Program-made: the position numbers and the translations under genes | Assembly: GCF_001983935.1 (NCBI RefSeq) | Contig: NZ_CP017641.1 | Span: 6,870,001-6,934,000 of the forward strand | DNA from: Fuerstiella marisgermanici | GTDB taxonomy: Bacteria > Planctomycetota > Planctomycetia > Planctomycetales > Planctomycetaceae | DNA length: 64,000 nt | Reading direction: 5' to 3' | Part shown: positions 18,689-32,000 of the stretch, piece after piece | Numbering within the stretch: the first letter of the stretch is position 1 | Layout of the letters: each line of letters begins with the position of its first letter | The notes under the pieces: model-generated | Seen by the model: the letters and a program-made list of their open reading frames with translations, nothing else | Database searches by the model: none | Told to the model about the DNA's origin: nothing

Positions 18689-18974
18689 CGCTTGATGCTG
18701 ACATGGCCCGTCGCTGGCATCAAACGGCCTTAGTGTGGATCTGCAGGAGTCCCCTCCTGGCGTCTCGTAAGTGCCGGCAGGTTTGTTGACTTCCGGGGCC
18801 GCTGCTCAGACCGGTTCAGCTGGAGCTTTGATTGCTCGTTCGACATTCTGCATCCGATGTCGATACACTTTCCCGGCTTGAACGCTCGAAGCCATTCACT
18901 GTCGAGCAGGAAGCGAGCTCTTCTTGTTGTTCTTCATTCGTAGTCTGAACTTTATTTGAGGTCGCGATTCACCG
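18689..18974. other. Intergenic region between ptsH and ptsI
   Basis: 286 nt with no convincing gene. A short hairpin (CAGGAG TCCC CTCCTG, 18744-18759) has no T-run; it may be a processing or attenuating structure. A separate promoter for ptsI may lie here, but no clear elements were identified. Confidence 0.35.
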
Positions 18975-20723
18975 ATGCAGGTCCGAAGCGGAATTGCGGT
19001 ATCACCAGGAGTCGTTGTCGGACCAGCCCTTGTGCTCGGGGCCGATAGCTTCCGCATTCCCAATAACTTCGTAAACCGCGACGCTGTTGAAGATGAACTG
19101 GCTCGGTTTCAAGTCGCGTTGGATCACGTCTGTCGAGACATCGGCGAACACGAAGTTCTGGTCAGCGAACAGCTTGGCAGCCAATACGCTGCCATCTTCT
19201 CAGCCCACCTGCAGATGGCACGAGATCCGCGATTTGTCAGCGAAGTCGAATCTCTGATTCGCGAGCAACAATATTCGCCTGAATACGCTGTCAGTAAGAC
19301 TTTACGTGGCTTCGCCATGCAGATGCAGAATCTTGGCGACCAGTATCTGGCCGAACGCGCGCTCGACATCTTCGACCTGGAAAAACGTCTGCTGCGGGAA
19401 CTGTTGGGCGAACGACGCGAAGAATTGTCGAACCTGACTGAGCCTGTGATTATTCTGGCTCACGACCTGACGCCCGGTGAAACGGCGACGCTGAATACCA
19501 AATTCGTCATCGGCTTCGCCACCGAAGTGGGCGGTCACACCAGTCACACGGCCATTCTTGCGGGCGCTTTGGAAATCCCGGCTGTTGTTGGTCTGGGCCG
19601 GTGCCTGGCAGGCGTTTCAGGCGGCGAAACCGTGATTCTCGACGGCGATCACGGGCAGGTGATCATTGATCCTGACGAAGGTTCCATGAACCGCTTCCTT
19701 GACTCGCGGGCGAGGAATCAGCGAGTGACAGAGCGTTTGGAATCGCTGGAGCAAAGCGAATCGCAAACTCAGGATGGCGAACGCATCTTTACGCTGGGCA
19801 ACATCGAATTTCCGGAAGAAGTGCAGCAGTGCATCAAACGCGGTGCCGACGGTGTGGGGCTTTACCGCACAGAATTCCTGTACCTTGGCGGCAACCGCGA
19901 ACCGACTGAAGAAGATCACTACGATGCTTATACCCAGGTACTGAAAGCGTGTGGTGAATTGCCGGTCGTCATCCGGACCCTCGACATTGGTGCCGACAAG
20001 GTGCCCGCTCGAATTCGAGACCGGTTTGCTCAAAGCCAGAACCCGATGCTCGGTCTGCGCAGTATTCGCCTCAGTCTGCAGGGGACGCCTCTGTTCAAAG
20101 TGCAGTTGCGAGCCATCCTGCGAGCGGCAGTTCACGGCAATGCCAGAATCATGTTTCCGCTGGTTTCATCGCTGCTGGAATTTCGTCAGGCAAAGATGAT
20201 TCTGATGGATGTGATGGAGGATCTGGAAGACGAAGGGATCGCCTATTGCGGCGATATTCCGGTTGGCATGATGGTGGAAGTGCCATCCGCCGTGATTCTG
20301 GCAGAAGAATTTGCACGCGAGGTCGACTTCTTCTCAATTGGTACTAATGACCTCATTCAGTACACTTTGGCGTGCGACCGATCGGACCCTTCGGTTGCAA
20401 ATCTGTACCGTTCCGGCGATCCTTCCATTCTCCGCATGATTCAGATGGTGATGAAAGCGGCGAAAAAGCACGACAAACCCGTCACGGTTTGCGGCCAAAT
20501 GAGCTCCGATCCCAGATTTGTGCCGCTACTGCTTGGGCTTGGCCTGCGTCAATTGAGTGCCACTCCTCACGCGCTTTCGCGCCTGAAGGAGGTTATTAGA
20601 AACATTTCCATCCCCGAAGCAGAACGTATTGCGGCTCACGCACTTACGTTGGATCTGGCTCGGGACGTCGAACACTATCTGTTAGGAGAACTGGGCCGAA
20701 TCTGCCCGGATCTCGTTGTTTGA
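18975..20723 (+). CDS. ptsI: Phosphoenolpyruvate-protein phosphotransferase (Enzyme I)
   Basis: PTS Enzyme I, taking phosphate from PEP and giving it to HPr (EC 2.7.3.9). The 582-residue length is standard. The phospho-His domain contains GGHTSHTAILAGALEIPAVV with active His191. The PEP-binding TIM barrel follows with GLYRTEFLYLG, VIRTLDIGADK, NPMLGLRSIRLSL, EVPSAVILAEEFA, FFSIGTNDLIQYTLA and VCGQMSSDP. No N-terminal GAF domain is present, so it is the canonical rather than the EI-Ntr (PtsP) form. With hpf, ptsN and ptsH upstream it completes a phosphorelay lacking any visible sugar permease. Confidence 0.96.
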   Translation: MQVRSGIAVSPGVVVGPALVLGADSFRIPNNFVNRDAVEDELARFQVALDHVCRDIGEHEVLVSEQLGSQYAAIFSAHLQMARDPRFVSEVESLIREQQYSPEYAVSKTLRGFAMQMQNLGDQYLAERALDIFDLEKRLLRELLGERREELSNLTEPVIILAHDLTPGETATLNTKFVIGFATEVGGHTSHTAILAGALEIPAVVGLGRCLAGVSGGETVILDGDHGQVIIDPDEGSMNRFLDSRARNQRVTERLESLEQSESQTQDGERIFTLGNIEFPEEVQQCIKRGADGVGLYRTEFLYLGGNREPTEEDHYDAYTQVLKACGELPVVIRTLDIGADKVPARIRDRFAQSQNPMLGLRSIRLSLQGTPLFKVQLRAILRAAVHGNARIMFPLVSSLLEFRQAKMILMDVMEDLEDEGIAYCGDIPVGMMVEVPSAVILAEEFAREVDFFSIGTNDLIQYTLACDRSDPSVANLYRSGDPSILRMIQMVMKAAKKHDKPVTVCGQMSSDPRFVPLLLGLGLRQLSATPHALSRLKEVIRNISIPEAERIAAHALTLDLARDVEHYLLGELGRICPDLVV

Positions 20724-21138
20724 AATATCTTTACTGCCGCTTGCGGCGATTTTACGAAACACGAACGAACACGCGTCACAGCTTCAAATTCGGTTCAGCC
20801 GTTCCGGCAGATTCTCCGCATCACGCGACCTGCCGCAGGCCAACAGACCGAATCCGAATCCGTGTAACGGTGTTTCCTGACGGGAACGCCAAATGTCGAA
20901 AACTCAAGAGGAAAGAAAACATCAGTTTGGTTTGGTTAGCAATTCGTTCTTTTCTCCTCCGCGCACTCCTGCGTTTGGGGCGAGCAATGAATGGTCTGAC
21001 GTCACGTCGACTTTGCCGCTTGCAGGCCAGGTCCGTTGCGATGTCGCGAAACCGGAATTGAATTCCACTGAACCCATCTGTCCGTTCTTCACGCTTCGGC
21101 AACGCTCGGTGTTCGTTCCAACGAACGAAAGCTGAGTT
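20724..21138. other. Long leader region upstream of RNase E/G
   Basis: 415 nt without a convincing gene; one 80-codon frame (20893-21135) has no protein-like pattern. A 7-bp inverted repeat GTTCGTT-CC-AACGAAC (21111-21126) ends 12 nt before the RNase start. A long structured leader could mediate autoregulation, as known for E. coli rne, but this is inference. Confidence 0.4.
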
Positions 21139-22728
<1,590 letters not shown>

Positions 22729-22767
22729 ATGACAGTTTGCGATAGCGCTGTCGATTGATTCAAACGA

Positions 22768-22799
22768 AGCCCGGCCTTCTCAGGAAGGTCGGGCTTTTG
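22768..22799 (+). terminator. Intrinsic terminator after RNase E/G
   Basis: AGCCCGGCCTTC (22768-22779), loop TCAG, GAAGGTCGGGCT (22784-22795), then TTTT. A strong GC stem with a T-run, 40 nt after the stop codon. Confidence 0.85.
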
Positions 22800-22905
22800 C
22801 GTTTGAGCCCCGTTCAAGTCTTGCAAAGCTGCATTGAAACCTGCTTGAGACGCGTTGCAGCGACTACTGGCACCACGTGGCAGCGCAGGTTTTGCTCGGC
22901 CGCGT

Positions 22906-25900
22906 TTAGCGGCCAGGTGGCAACTGATCCAGCTTGGCCTTAGCTTTTTCAGCGAGCTCTGAGCCGGGGAATTCCTTGACCAGATCCTTGTAGCTTTTGC
23001 TTGCCGCTTCAGGACGCTGTAGCAGGACCTCACAGCCGGCTGCCTGAAACAGCCCGCGTGCACGCCAGTCGTCGAAGGCGTAGTTAAGATAAACGCGATA
23101 GTATTCCTTCACTGCGTTCTGATAGTTCTTTTCGAGCAGCCACGTTTCCGCGATCAGAAACTGACAACGCGCGGCCGTTTCTGTGCCTTTGCCGACTTCA
23201 TCAGAAACAACAGACGCAAAGTAGTCACGCGCTTTGGCAAAGTCGGGGTTCGGCTGAGTCTTCCAGCGGCGCCCTTGTACGTCTCGCATTTGAAACAGAA
23301 ACCGCGATTCTGCATTTCGCTGTTCCAGTTCCGCCGCGATCGGATCGATATCAGTGAACCGCTTTTCTGCCAGAGCCGTTTCGGCAAGGACGACCCAAAT
23401 TCGTTCCGTCCATGGTTCGGCCTTCAACTGGCCGTCGACAACCGCCGCTCGAAGTGTGGTCAGTGTGGTCTTTGCTTCTTTAGGTTGCTGTTGATCAAGC
23501 AGGCCTTCCGCGTAAAGCAAACCGACGTTCGGGGCCAGTGGGCTGTTTGCGTAGTTTTCGGCAAACTCCTTGCCAAATTTCAGCACGTCCTCCCACTGCC
23601 GTTTGGCTGCTTTGATATCCACCACGTGGTAGAGCGCGGCTTCTTTTTCAGCAGCGCGGTAATCTTCGTTCGCCGCGATTTCGATGAATTCTGCCAGCGC
23701 ATTGTCCAGTCGGTTTGCCTGCATGTCGCTTTCCGCCAACGACAATCGCGCCTGACCGGCGAACTTACCATTCGGAAACTTATCGAGCAGGCGACGGTAA
23801 ATTTCATCCGATCGATCATACCTGCCTGCCTGCAGATTGACGTAGGCCCATTCATCCAGAATGCCTTCCAGCTGTTCGGAATCACCGAACCGTTCAGCCA
23901 GCTTTTCCCATACGGCGTCTGCTGCTTTGGTGTCCTCACCAGCGAATTTCAATCGAGCATAGTTGCGTCCTGATTCCAGCAGGTAGCGATCCGCGTTCGG
24001 AGCTGACGATTCCTGTGCCGTTTTTTCCAGAGCTTCGTAGGTGGCAAGAAACGAGGCCGCAGCTTCATCTTTCTTGCCGGCGTCTCGCAGGCTTACGCCC
24101 CGCATGAAGGATGATTCGTGTGCGGCGTCGGATTCCGGATAGGTTTCGGCGATGTCCTGAAACACCGTGGCGGCCTGGTCGAATTCGTCAAGCCGATAGT
24201 GACACCACGCCAGCCCGGACAGCGCTGACAGATGCAGCTTTGGTTCGGATTTCCTTTGTACAGCAAGCTTGAAAAATCGAGCTGCAGCCGCGTATTCCTT
24301 TAGCTGCCACGCAATTTCCGCTGACTGCAGTGTCGTGGCCCAGGTTTGCGGATCGTCTGGAAAGTCTTTCATCAGTTGTGCCAGGTCGGCATCCGCTTGC
24401 TGAAACTGCTTCAACTGGCAGTTCGCAATCGCTCGGCCATACAACGCATCGGCAGCCTTTGCAGGGTTCTGTTCCAGTTTCAGAAATGTGTCCGCGAGCT
24501 GGATTGCTTCGTCATACTGTTCCAGTTCCAAACGAGAACGTGATGCGAGCGCGATGGCACCGAAATAAGCATTCCACTTCGGATCTTCGAATCGGTCCTG
24601 CAGTTTCTTGTACGCCGCCGCTGCGTCTTCATAACGCTCGCCTTTGTACAGGGCTCGGATGAGGTGATAGTTTCGCTGCATCGTTTTTCGTTCGCTGGAA
24701 GCATCTGCCTCAGCGACTTTCTGTAGCAGCAAAATTGCCTCGTCCGTCTTGCCGCTGTTTAGCAGCATGCGTCCCTGCAGCAGGCTTAGTTCAGGATCGT
24801 CTGCCAGTTCCGGGTGCTCCTTCTGAAGTCGTTCCATCAGCCGCGAAGCCATTGGCAGATCGCCGGCGTCCATCTTTAATTCGGCCGCATTAAACAGGCT
24901 TTCAGCAACTCGTGAATTGCCTGGCCATCGATCCGCCAGATCCATAAACATCTGGGCCGCAACGTCCTTTTTCTGATCCAGAACCTCGACCTGAGCTCGG
25001 TTGAACAGAATTTCGGCCGCCAGTGGTGTGTCTTTAGCGGCAGCGAATGCGGAAGCCAGTTCTTCACGGGCAATGTCGAGTTCGCCCAGTTCTCGCCGGC
25101 ACAATGCCTTCCACAACGAAGCCATTGTCGACGCACTGGAGTCGGCAGGCACGTTCTGCAGTGTCGTCAGGGCCTGTGCGTAGTTTTGTGACTGAAACTT
25201 TGCGATCCCTGAATTCAACGCCGACGATGCAGCCACCGGTGTTCCGGAGAATTCCGTCACCACACGATCGTAGATCTCGGCCGCTTTCACATAATCTTTC
25301 TGCGCCATGTGAACGGAGGCGACACCCGCCAAACCTCGAGGTGTATGAGCGGCCGACTTCAGGTCGACGACCTGCTGGAACAGATCGAGCGCTGGTTCCG
25401 TTTGATTTTGAGCCTGTTTGGATCCGGCCAGGGCGATCAATGCGTCGGCCAGAATACCAATGGGAGGTTTCTGTGCGATGAGTGGTTCAAGCACACGTTC
25501 GGCGTTGGCGTGATCGTCCAGTGCGTTGTAGCTTTTTCCCAGCAGCAGCGAGGCCCATTGGTTCAGGTTGTGTCCTGGGTGATCTTTCAAATACAGCGAA
25601 AGCTGTTCAACGGCAGGTTTGTAGTTTTTCAAGTAGTAGCTGCATTCGCCCAGCCCGTACTGTGCGTCGGCGAGGTTTCGGCTGTCGGGGTTTTCGGTGA
25701 TGAAGGTTTGAAAGTGGGTGCGAGCGGGGCCGTATTTTTCCAGGGAATTCAATGACAGTCCAAGGTACAGTCGCGCAAGGCTGGCGCGAGGGTGTTCCGG
25801 GTGCTGGTTGAGGAATCCTTCGAACGCATCTGCGGCGTACTGCCACCGTTGTTTCTTGAACAGGCCGGCCGCAAACATGAAATCAGAATCGGCGTCGAAT

Positions 25901-25980
25901 GCTGCGGCTGGCAACGGAGCTAAGCAGAGCATCACCAACAGAAGTGGCCGTTGGCAGGTTCGGGTGAATAGCGTGTTCAT
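22906..25980 (-). CDS. Exported TPR-repeat protein (1024 aa)
   Basis: A large secreted protein made almost entirely of tetratricopeptide-type helical repeats. The N-terminal signal peptide is MNTLFTRTCQRPLLLVMLCL followed by APLPAAA-FDAD. Repeats start near residue 35 (FAAGLFKKQRWQYAADAFEG; ASLARLYLGLSLNSLEKYGP) and run to the end (CQFLIAETWLLEKNYQNAVK; AKAKLDQLPPGR). Many units resemble the YbgF/BamD (YfiO) subtype. No enzyme domain is visible, so it is probably a periplasmic or outer-surface scaffold. It is the last of three consecutive exported giant proteins, 83 nt after the 2090-aa gene, suggesting co-transcription. Confidence 0.85.
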   Translation of the reverse strand: MNTLFTRTCQRPLLLVMLCLAPLPAAAFDADSDFMFAAGLFKKQRWQYAADAFEGFLNQHPEHPRASLARLYLGLSLNSLEKYGPARTHFQTFITENPDSRNLADAQYGLGECSYYLKNYKPAVEQLSLYLKDHPGHNLNQWASLLLGKSYNALDDHANAERVLEPLIAQKPPIGILADALIALAGSKQAQNQTEPALDLFQQVVDLKSAAHTPRGLAGVASVHMAQKDYVKAAEIYDRVVTEFSGTPVAASSALNSGIAKFQSQNYAQALTTLQNVPADSSASTMASLWKALCRRELGELDIAREELASAFAAAKDTPLAAEILFNRAQVEVLDQKKDVAAQMFMDLADRWPGNSRVAESLFNAAELKMDAGDLPMASRLMERLQKEHPELADDPELSLLQGRMLLNSGKTDEAILLLQKVAEADASSERKTMQRNYHLIRALYKGERYEDAAAAYKKLQDRFEDPKWNAYFGAIALASRSRLELEQYDEAIQLADTFLKLEQNPAKAADALYGRAIANCQLKQFQQADADLAQLMKDFPDDPQTWATTLQSAEIAWQLKEYAAAARFFKLAVQRKSEPKLHLSALSGLAWCHYRLDEFDQAATVFQDIAETYPESDAAHESSFMRGVSLRDAGKKDEAAASFLATYEALEKTAQESSAPNADRYLLESGRNYARLKFAGEDTKAADAVWEKLAERFGDSEQLEGILDEWAYVNLQAGRYDRSDEIYRRLLDKFPNGKFAGQARLSLAESDMQANRLDNALAEFIEIAANEDYRAAEKEAALYHVVDIKAAKRQWEDVLKFGKEFAENYANSPLAPNVGLLYAEGLLDQQQPKEAKTTLTTLRAAVVDGQLKAEPWTERIWVVLAETALAEKRFTDIDPIAAELEQRNAESRFLFQMRDVQGRRWKTQPNPDFAKARDYFASVVSDEVGKGTETAARCQFLIAETWLLEKNYQNAVKEYYRVYLNYAFDDWRARGLFQAAGCEVLLQRPEAASKSYKDLVKEFPGSELAEKAKAKLDQLPPGR

Positions 25981-26063
25981 CGATTCTTCAACGTGGCAAA
26001 ATTTCAGTGACCTCAGTCAGAAGTTTACGTGCGTTGACGCAGAAGCCGAAGCAGTTAGGCGTG

Positions 26064-29000
26064 TTATTGCGAAAATCCGGAGTCTGAATTCAAATCGGTT
26101 GAGCTCAGGATGTCAGACGACGTCAACGTAGGTTTGGTAATTGCCGTGTGATCCGTCGCGGTCCGTTGGTCGTCAACGGTTCGCTCGGGGACTCGAAACC
26201 ACCACGGTGCAATGATCAGCAACATTGCTGACAACAGCGAAGCACCGACAAGCGGCGACGGAAACGTCGGACTGGTGATAGTGATGTCTTCAGCTGCCTC
26301 GAGATCCACCAGCAAGGCTCCCTGGTCGAGTAAGACCTGCAGTCGTCGAGTCAGCAATTGAGCGGCTTCGGTCGCGCCGACGGATTCTGCTTTCATTGCC
26401 TGCCACATTCCATCCAGTGGCATATTCGTGTCTGAGCCTTCTGCGTCCTCGGCGAGCGATACCTCCAACAGTTGCAGGCCGCGTGACAGCGAATCATGCA
26501 CACCTGCCTGAAACGCCGATCGTGAGAGAGTTGCGTTTCGTAACTTCCACCAGCGACTGCGTGAACTTGCTGGAACGATGATGGCCTGCTGCGACAACTG
26601 AGCGGCCTGAAGCTGTGGCACCGAAACGCCATAGTCTGTTTGACTGATCTCACGATCAATTCGTCGTAGCCATTCAATTTCCACTGCAGCGATTCGTCCG
26701 GCCGGGCTGAGTTCGATCGTTTCGCCGCTGTTCCGAAAAGCTTGCGATGTCCCGTTCACGCTGACATCGGCAACGGCGCAATTTTCAGGAATTTGGACCG
26801 TAACCGGGCCACCTGCCTGAGCGCGAAAAACCAGGAATGCCGATTGGCCCGACACATCGCCGCCTTCAGAAAAATGCAGGACATGCTGGCCAAACGCAAA
26901 CGACACATCGAGCGATTCGGTGATCGTCGTGGTCTTTGTGACACTGGCTTCCGGGCGTAGAGTGACCTGACGAGAGTCTGCATCGAACCGGCACTCAGCA
27001 ACATCGGCGTTTGCGGGATCATCCAGTACGTCCACGTACACCGCCGCATCGGCAACCCACTGCGGTATTTTTGCGGCGCCTTCCAACGGAGTCTCATGAC
27101 TTCGCAAGTCGAACGCGCGACACGCCGTCACAACGATATCGGCATCGAAATTCGGAATCGGGAACACCAACTGGTCATCAGCAAGTGTCGACGAAACAGT
27201 GGGCAGCGCCAGAGTTACTCGTGTGTCGCGGGAAGTGCCGGAAACTCGAGGGATGAAAAAATGGCTGCCAGACACGCCGCATTTCTGCGCTTCACCGTTC
27301 CGGACCATGATCGGCGCTGAATCGCCGAATTCTGATTCCGGGCAGCGAAAGCGAATGTCGAAGGGCACATCGGGAGTCTGCAACGACAGGATCTGTGCGT
27401 AGCGGCTTTCGCCGTCTGCGTCGTAAAGCAGCATGACCAGTTCGGCCGCAATCTTCTTGGTTGGATTGCCTCGTACGACGATCGGTTTGGAGTCGTCTAC
27501 GACACTCAAGCTGATTGGGGTCGCGGTAAGAGGTGTGTTTTCGATGTCGACATGATCCACTGGCACGGCGGCGCCAAGGTCGGCGATGAATGTGTCGATT
27601 TCGGACTCTGCCGACACTTCAAGATCGGATTCTGTGATCTGAATTGACGCAGGCAGCAGCACAACGGGCAGCGGTAAGTCCTGACCGGAAGGGCGGGGCA
27701 ACGTGCCAGTCGCCACAATTTCGAGCAAGCCCTGAGTTTCTTCCGGAAGCGAAATGACCAGTTGATCACCGTGCCGCGTCCAAGACTGCAAACGGGAAAC
27801 TCCTTCGCTGCGTGCCGTTACGTCGTTAATGCGAACGTCGGCAGAAACCTGCAACGCCTGACGAAAAACGGGCTGCCCGGTAACCTCAACTTCGCACCGA
27901 CAGGTCCACTGTACGACGTTGTCTTTAATGACGGCTTTCTGCGAAAGTCGAGCCACTCGTGTTGCTTGAAGTTCAGCCAGTTCTATTGAAACCACATCGA
28001 TGGCGTTGGGCACATCTACCACCGTGTCGCCGGCCTGCACGATTTGGAAACTTTGTGGCTCCGCAGTAAGTGGCGCTTCGTCCAAAGTTGTGTCGCCGGC
28101 CATGACCGAGTTGATGACATACTGTTCGGACGTTCTGGGTATCAGGCGTGTGGAATCTGTTCGGATCCCGTTTACCTGAGACAGTACGTCTACGGGAATC
28201 TGGTGAGTCAAGCCGATCGGCGGGTCGAACAGCAGCTTCACAATTAACGCCTGCATACCGGACGCGTCTGGCGGGCAATCCACGACAAGGCTGCTTCCGG
28301 CCATCGTCCATGCCAGCGCTCCGCCGGTGACTGATTGCACGCCGGTGATGCGATAACGAGGATCAGTTTCGATGACGACTTTTTTCGCGCGTATGTCTGT
28401 GGGAACGACCTTATATTCGCAGGTCAGGCGTTGCTGAGTTGGCAACGTGTCGGCGACGCACATCAGTGAACTACGCTGCTGACTTTTCGCGTCTGTGGTG
28501 CCCGAGTTTCGGATCTTCAAAGACAGTTCGACGGATCGCGTATTGAAAACGACCGGAAAGCGATTGACACTTCCATTGACGACCAATGGTTGCGCATCTG
28601 GGACTGACGCAAGCGTGATCTGTTCAACGGATTTAGAAGCATCTTCGAACTCAATGATCGTTTCTGAAGATGGCGGATACGTTACCGTTAACCGGTAATC
28701 CTGCGGCGACCGACGCGGCACTGTGCGCGCTGAGTATTCAACGGAATGAACCTCCCAGCGCCCCAGCGAATCGGGGCCGGCTGAGGCGGGGGACTGCCGT
28801 TCCGAATCCAGTGGTCGGTCTGGAAGTACTTCTTCCCCCGAGATCGCCAGGTGAAATCCGCCTTTCGGATTGCGTTCGGGAAATACGGTTGCGCCATCAA
28901 CACGACATTCGACCAGCGTCATGCCCTCAAGTGGAATCGTTAGTTTCGCGGCTTTGCCAGGCAATGCAGCGACATCGCAGGTCACATGCGCTATGCACGA

Positions 29001-32000
29001 TCGCGGCGATTCCATTCGGACGTGGACGACGGACGAAACGACATAGCATTCCTGATCTGAGTTCGGTTGACCTGCCTTAAGAGTTTCAAGGTATCGGTTG
29101 TCCACGTACGCAAATGGAGCGGTCTGACGGTCGGTAGACGGGATCAGAATCGCAGGTCGGTCTCTGTTTTCCTGGCCATGTGCTGCTGGCCAACAGCAGA
29201 GGAACGGCAGCAGCAGGCTCGCGCGGACGATTGCAGTGCCGACCTTTGGTGTGCGGGTAACCCGTCGGCTGCGCCAGATCGTGCTCTGAAATCGGTACAC
29301 AGCGAACGCCATCGTTCCTGCCGCCACGCCAACAATTGTGGCGGACCTTGCCGGGGTATTAAGGATCAGCAATAGAGCTGCTGTCGTCAGCAGGACCGCG
29401 GCCGGAAACCAGACAGAGACTGGTCGCTGACGATCCACAAACAGCCATGCAAGACACACAACCGTAGCCCACAGGATAGAAGCCGTAAGATCGAACTGCC
29501 GATTCCTCACACGCAACTGAAGCGACGACTTACTGTCAGACATGTTGATGCTGACCACATCAGTTCGATCCATCGCCGCCAGTTTCCAGCGGGCCAGAAA
29601 TGCGCTAAGTGCCTCCACCGATTGCGCCTGAGTCGCATGGTCAACCGTACTCCGAATCAACTCCGTCGTTTCATCAACGGGGCGCAGATATGTCGGGCTG
29701 TTGACATCCAGCTGACGTTTTTGCGGCGGTAGCACGAAGACGAAACTCGTTGCCGACTGCGATTCAGGAAACGTGATCAATGAAACAGGCCAACGCCCGT
29801 CCTGTGTCAGTTGCGATGCGAACTCATACAGGAAAACGATCTCGGACTGTTCCGCTTCAATGTCGACGGGAACCTGCAGAGTGGCGCCGTCGCGGTCCGC
29901 AAAAACGCGCCTTCCGTTCACCAGGACGATCGGCGTTAACCTTGTTGGGCAGCGGCATATCAGCGTGGACCGAGTGCCACTTGCGCCGATCATCACACGT
30001 TGCAGGATTTCTGCTGCATACCCGTTGGGTTGTGGTCGAAACATGACGAAAGCTGAAGAGGACGATTCCAGCCGCGACACTGTCGACAGGCTCTTATACA
30101 GCATCCACGATCCTTCAAATGGTTTGTCAGGATATGGTTCCAGCTGCATCACGGGCGCTGTGTTGCTGAGGATGAGTTCGAAAATGCCTTCGGGCGGTCG
30201 GACAGACCCGCCGGAGTCTCGTGTGCCCAACACATCGATCATCGTGGCAGGCATCTGGTCCTGCTGTGGTCGTTGAGCTATCAGTGTGATGTCAACATCG
30301 TCTGCCACGGCGTCGGCCGGAATTTCCAGAATCCAGATATCGAACACCGGCCCCGTTGACTGCTTTGTCAGTCGCAACAGTGGCTCGCGCATCGAAGCTT
30401 CTGAAATCCGTATGTCGGAATTCGCTGTCACGCGAAGATTCAACCGCTGAGGAAGTTCCTGCTCAGCGCGGATTCGCAGCCGAGTTGATTCCGTGACGGT
30501 GCCTTGGTTCTCGCTGACGGAATATTCCAACATGGCGTCGTAGATGAGTCCGGGATCTTCCGCCAACTGAAGCGTGTCTTCCAGTTCTGACCGTTCGAAG
30601 AACGTATACGATTCGAAGTCGTCAGACGTCAGCCACGGTTCGATGTTCTGCAGCGTTTCCAATGTCAGCGGCGTTAAGCGACGGGATTCTGCATTCGACA
30701 GGACACTGGACAACTGAGCGGTCCGAAGGCACGCCAGATCGACTTGTCGACGATACTGTGCATTCACAAATTCCGGTACGGCTCCGGCGACCACATTTTC
30801 GCGGTCCGTGGACTGCAGGCGGATTTCAATTGCCTGTCCGGATTCTCCGGTGACTGGTGTTCGCAGAAACACTTCCACATCAGCCATGTCCGCGTCGTTG
30901 GCCGATTCCTGAATCAGAAACAATAGCGGCAGGTTTGAATTCATTTCGGTCACGCCGGTGACCTGCCACGTGGTCGGCACCTGCCAGTGGACTCGGCCAA
31001 GACTGCCAGTCTTCGCTTTGATGTAGATGAACGCGCTGGCCTGCCCGCTGTCGTCGTCAACCGCCGGACGCACAACGACCGATTCATCTACGACCGGTGT
31101 GGCAGGAGTCAGGAAAGCTGTGGCCGCGGCATCGGCCGAAAATTGACTCAGTTCCAATGTTTGAAAGCCGTCCGCCGCATACGCCACATCGCGTTCGAGC
31201 AGCCCGTCCAACTGCAGGCTTGAGACTGTCAGTTCAGGAGAGACCATCAACTGCAGTCGTCCCGACTTCAAACGCGTATTGCCGCCCGATTCGCCAAACC
31301 GCGAACGCCAGGAATCAGGGACCAGTAGCGGAACCCTGACTTCCTCAAGAGACGTGCGATCAATAGCGGCTTGAATAATCATTGTCGACGCCGTGGGGAT
31401 CTCCGGCACTTCGACAGACAAATGTTGGTCCTGCGTTTCTAGAATCCATTCCGGGCGGCTTTGAGTTCCAATTTGAACGTTCTGAATTCGGCACGGCTGG
31501 CTTACGTGAAACGTCAGGCGGGCTTCACTTAACACGGTTGGAATGCCCACTTCCCATTCGACCGTCGCCGCAAAACTGTCGACGCGCACTCGGGTGGCCA
31601 CTGCCAGATTCAGCTCGCCCTGGCCATTGGCGTTGTCGCGTCTGACGCAGCTGATAGTGAGTTCTGCGGGGTTGGCGGGGTACAGCACCCAGTCTGTGTG
31701 GCGTTCGGTTTTTTCAGCAGGCACAACCAGCGCGTTTGAGCTATCGACGGAAACGCCAGCGTCAGTCCGTAGTCGAAACAAGGCCACGGCAGAGGCGGGC
31801 AGGGTGAGTTGAAAGACGGCCGTCTTGCCCACCAGGCGGCTGTTCGCTTCCCATGTACCTGTGATCGTTTCAGATGCGGGTGGTATCAGTGGGATCAGGT
31901 GACCGTTGGAATCTGTTGCCAGCGTGAGCGGCAGGTCCTGCGAAAACAGCCGTAGATTGTTCAGGTTCGTCCGACCCAGTGAAACGGGATCTTGCGCAGA

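Noticed and set aside
18744-18759. Hairpin between ptsH and ptsI as an intrinsic terminator
   Set aside because: Only a 6-bp stem and no T-run.
20893-21135. 80-codon frame in the RNase leader
   Set aside because: No protein pattern, no ribosome-binding site; better read as a leader.
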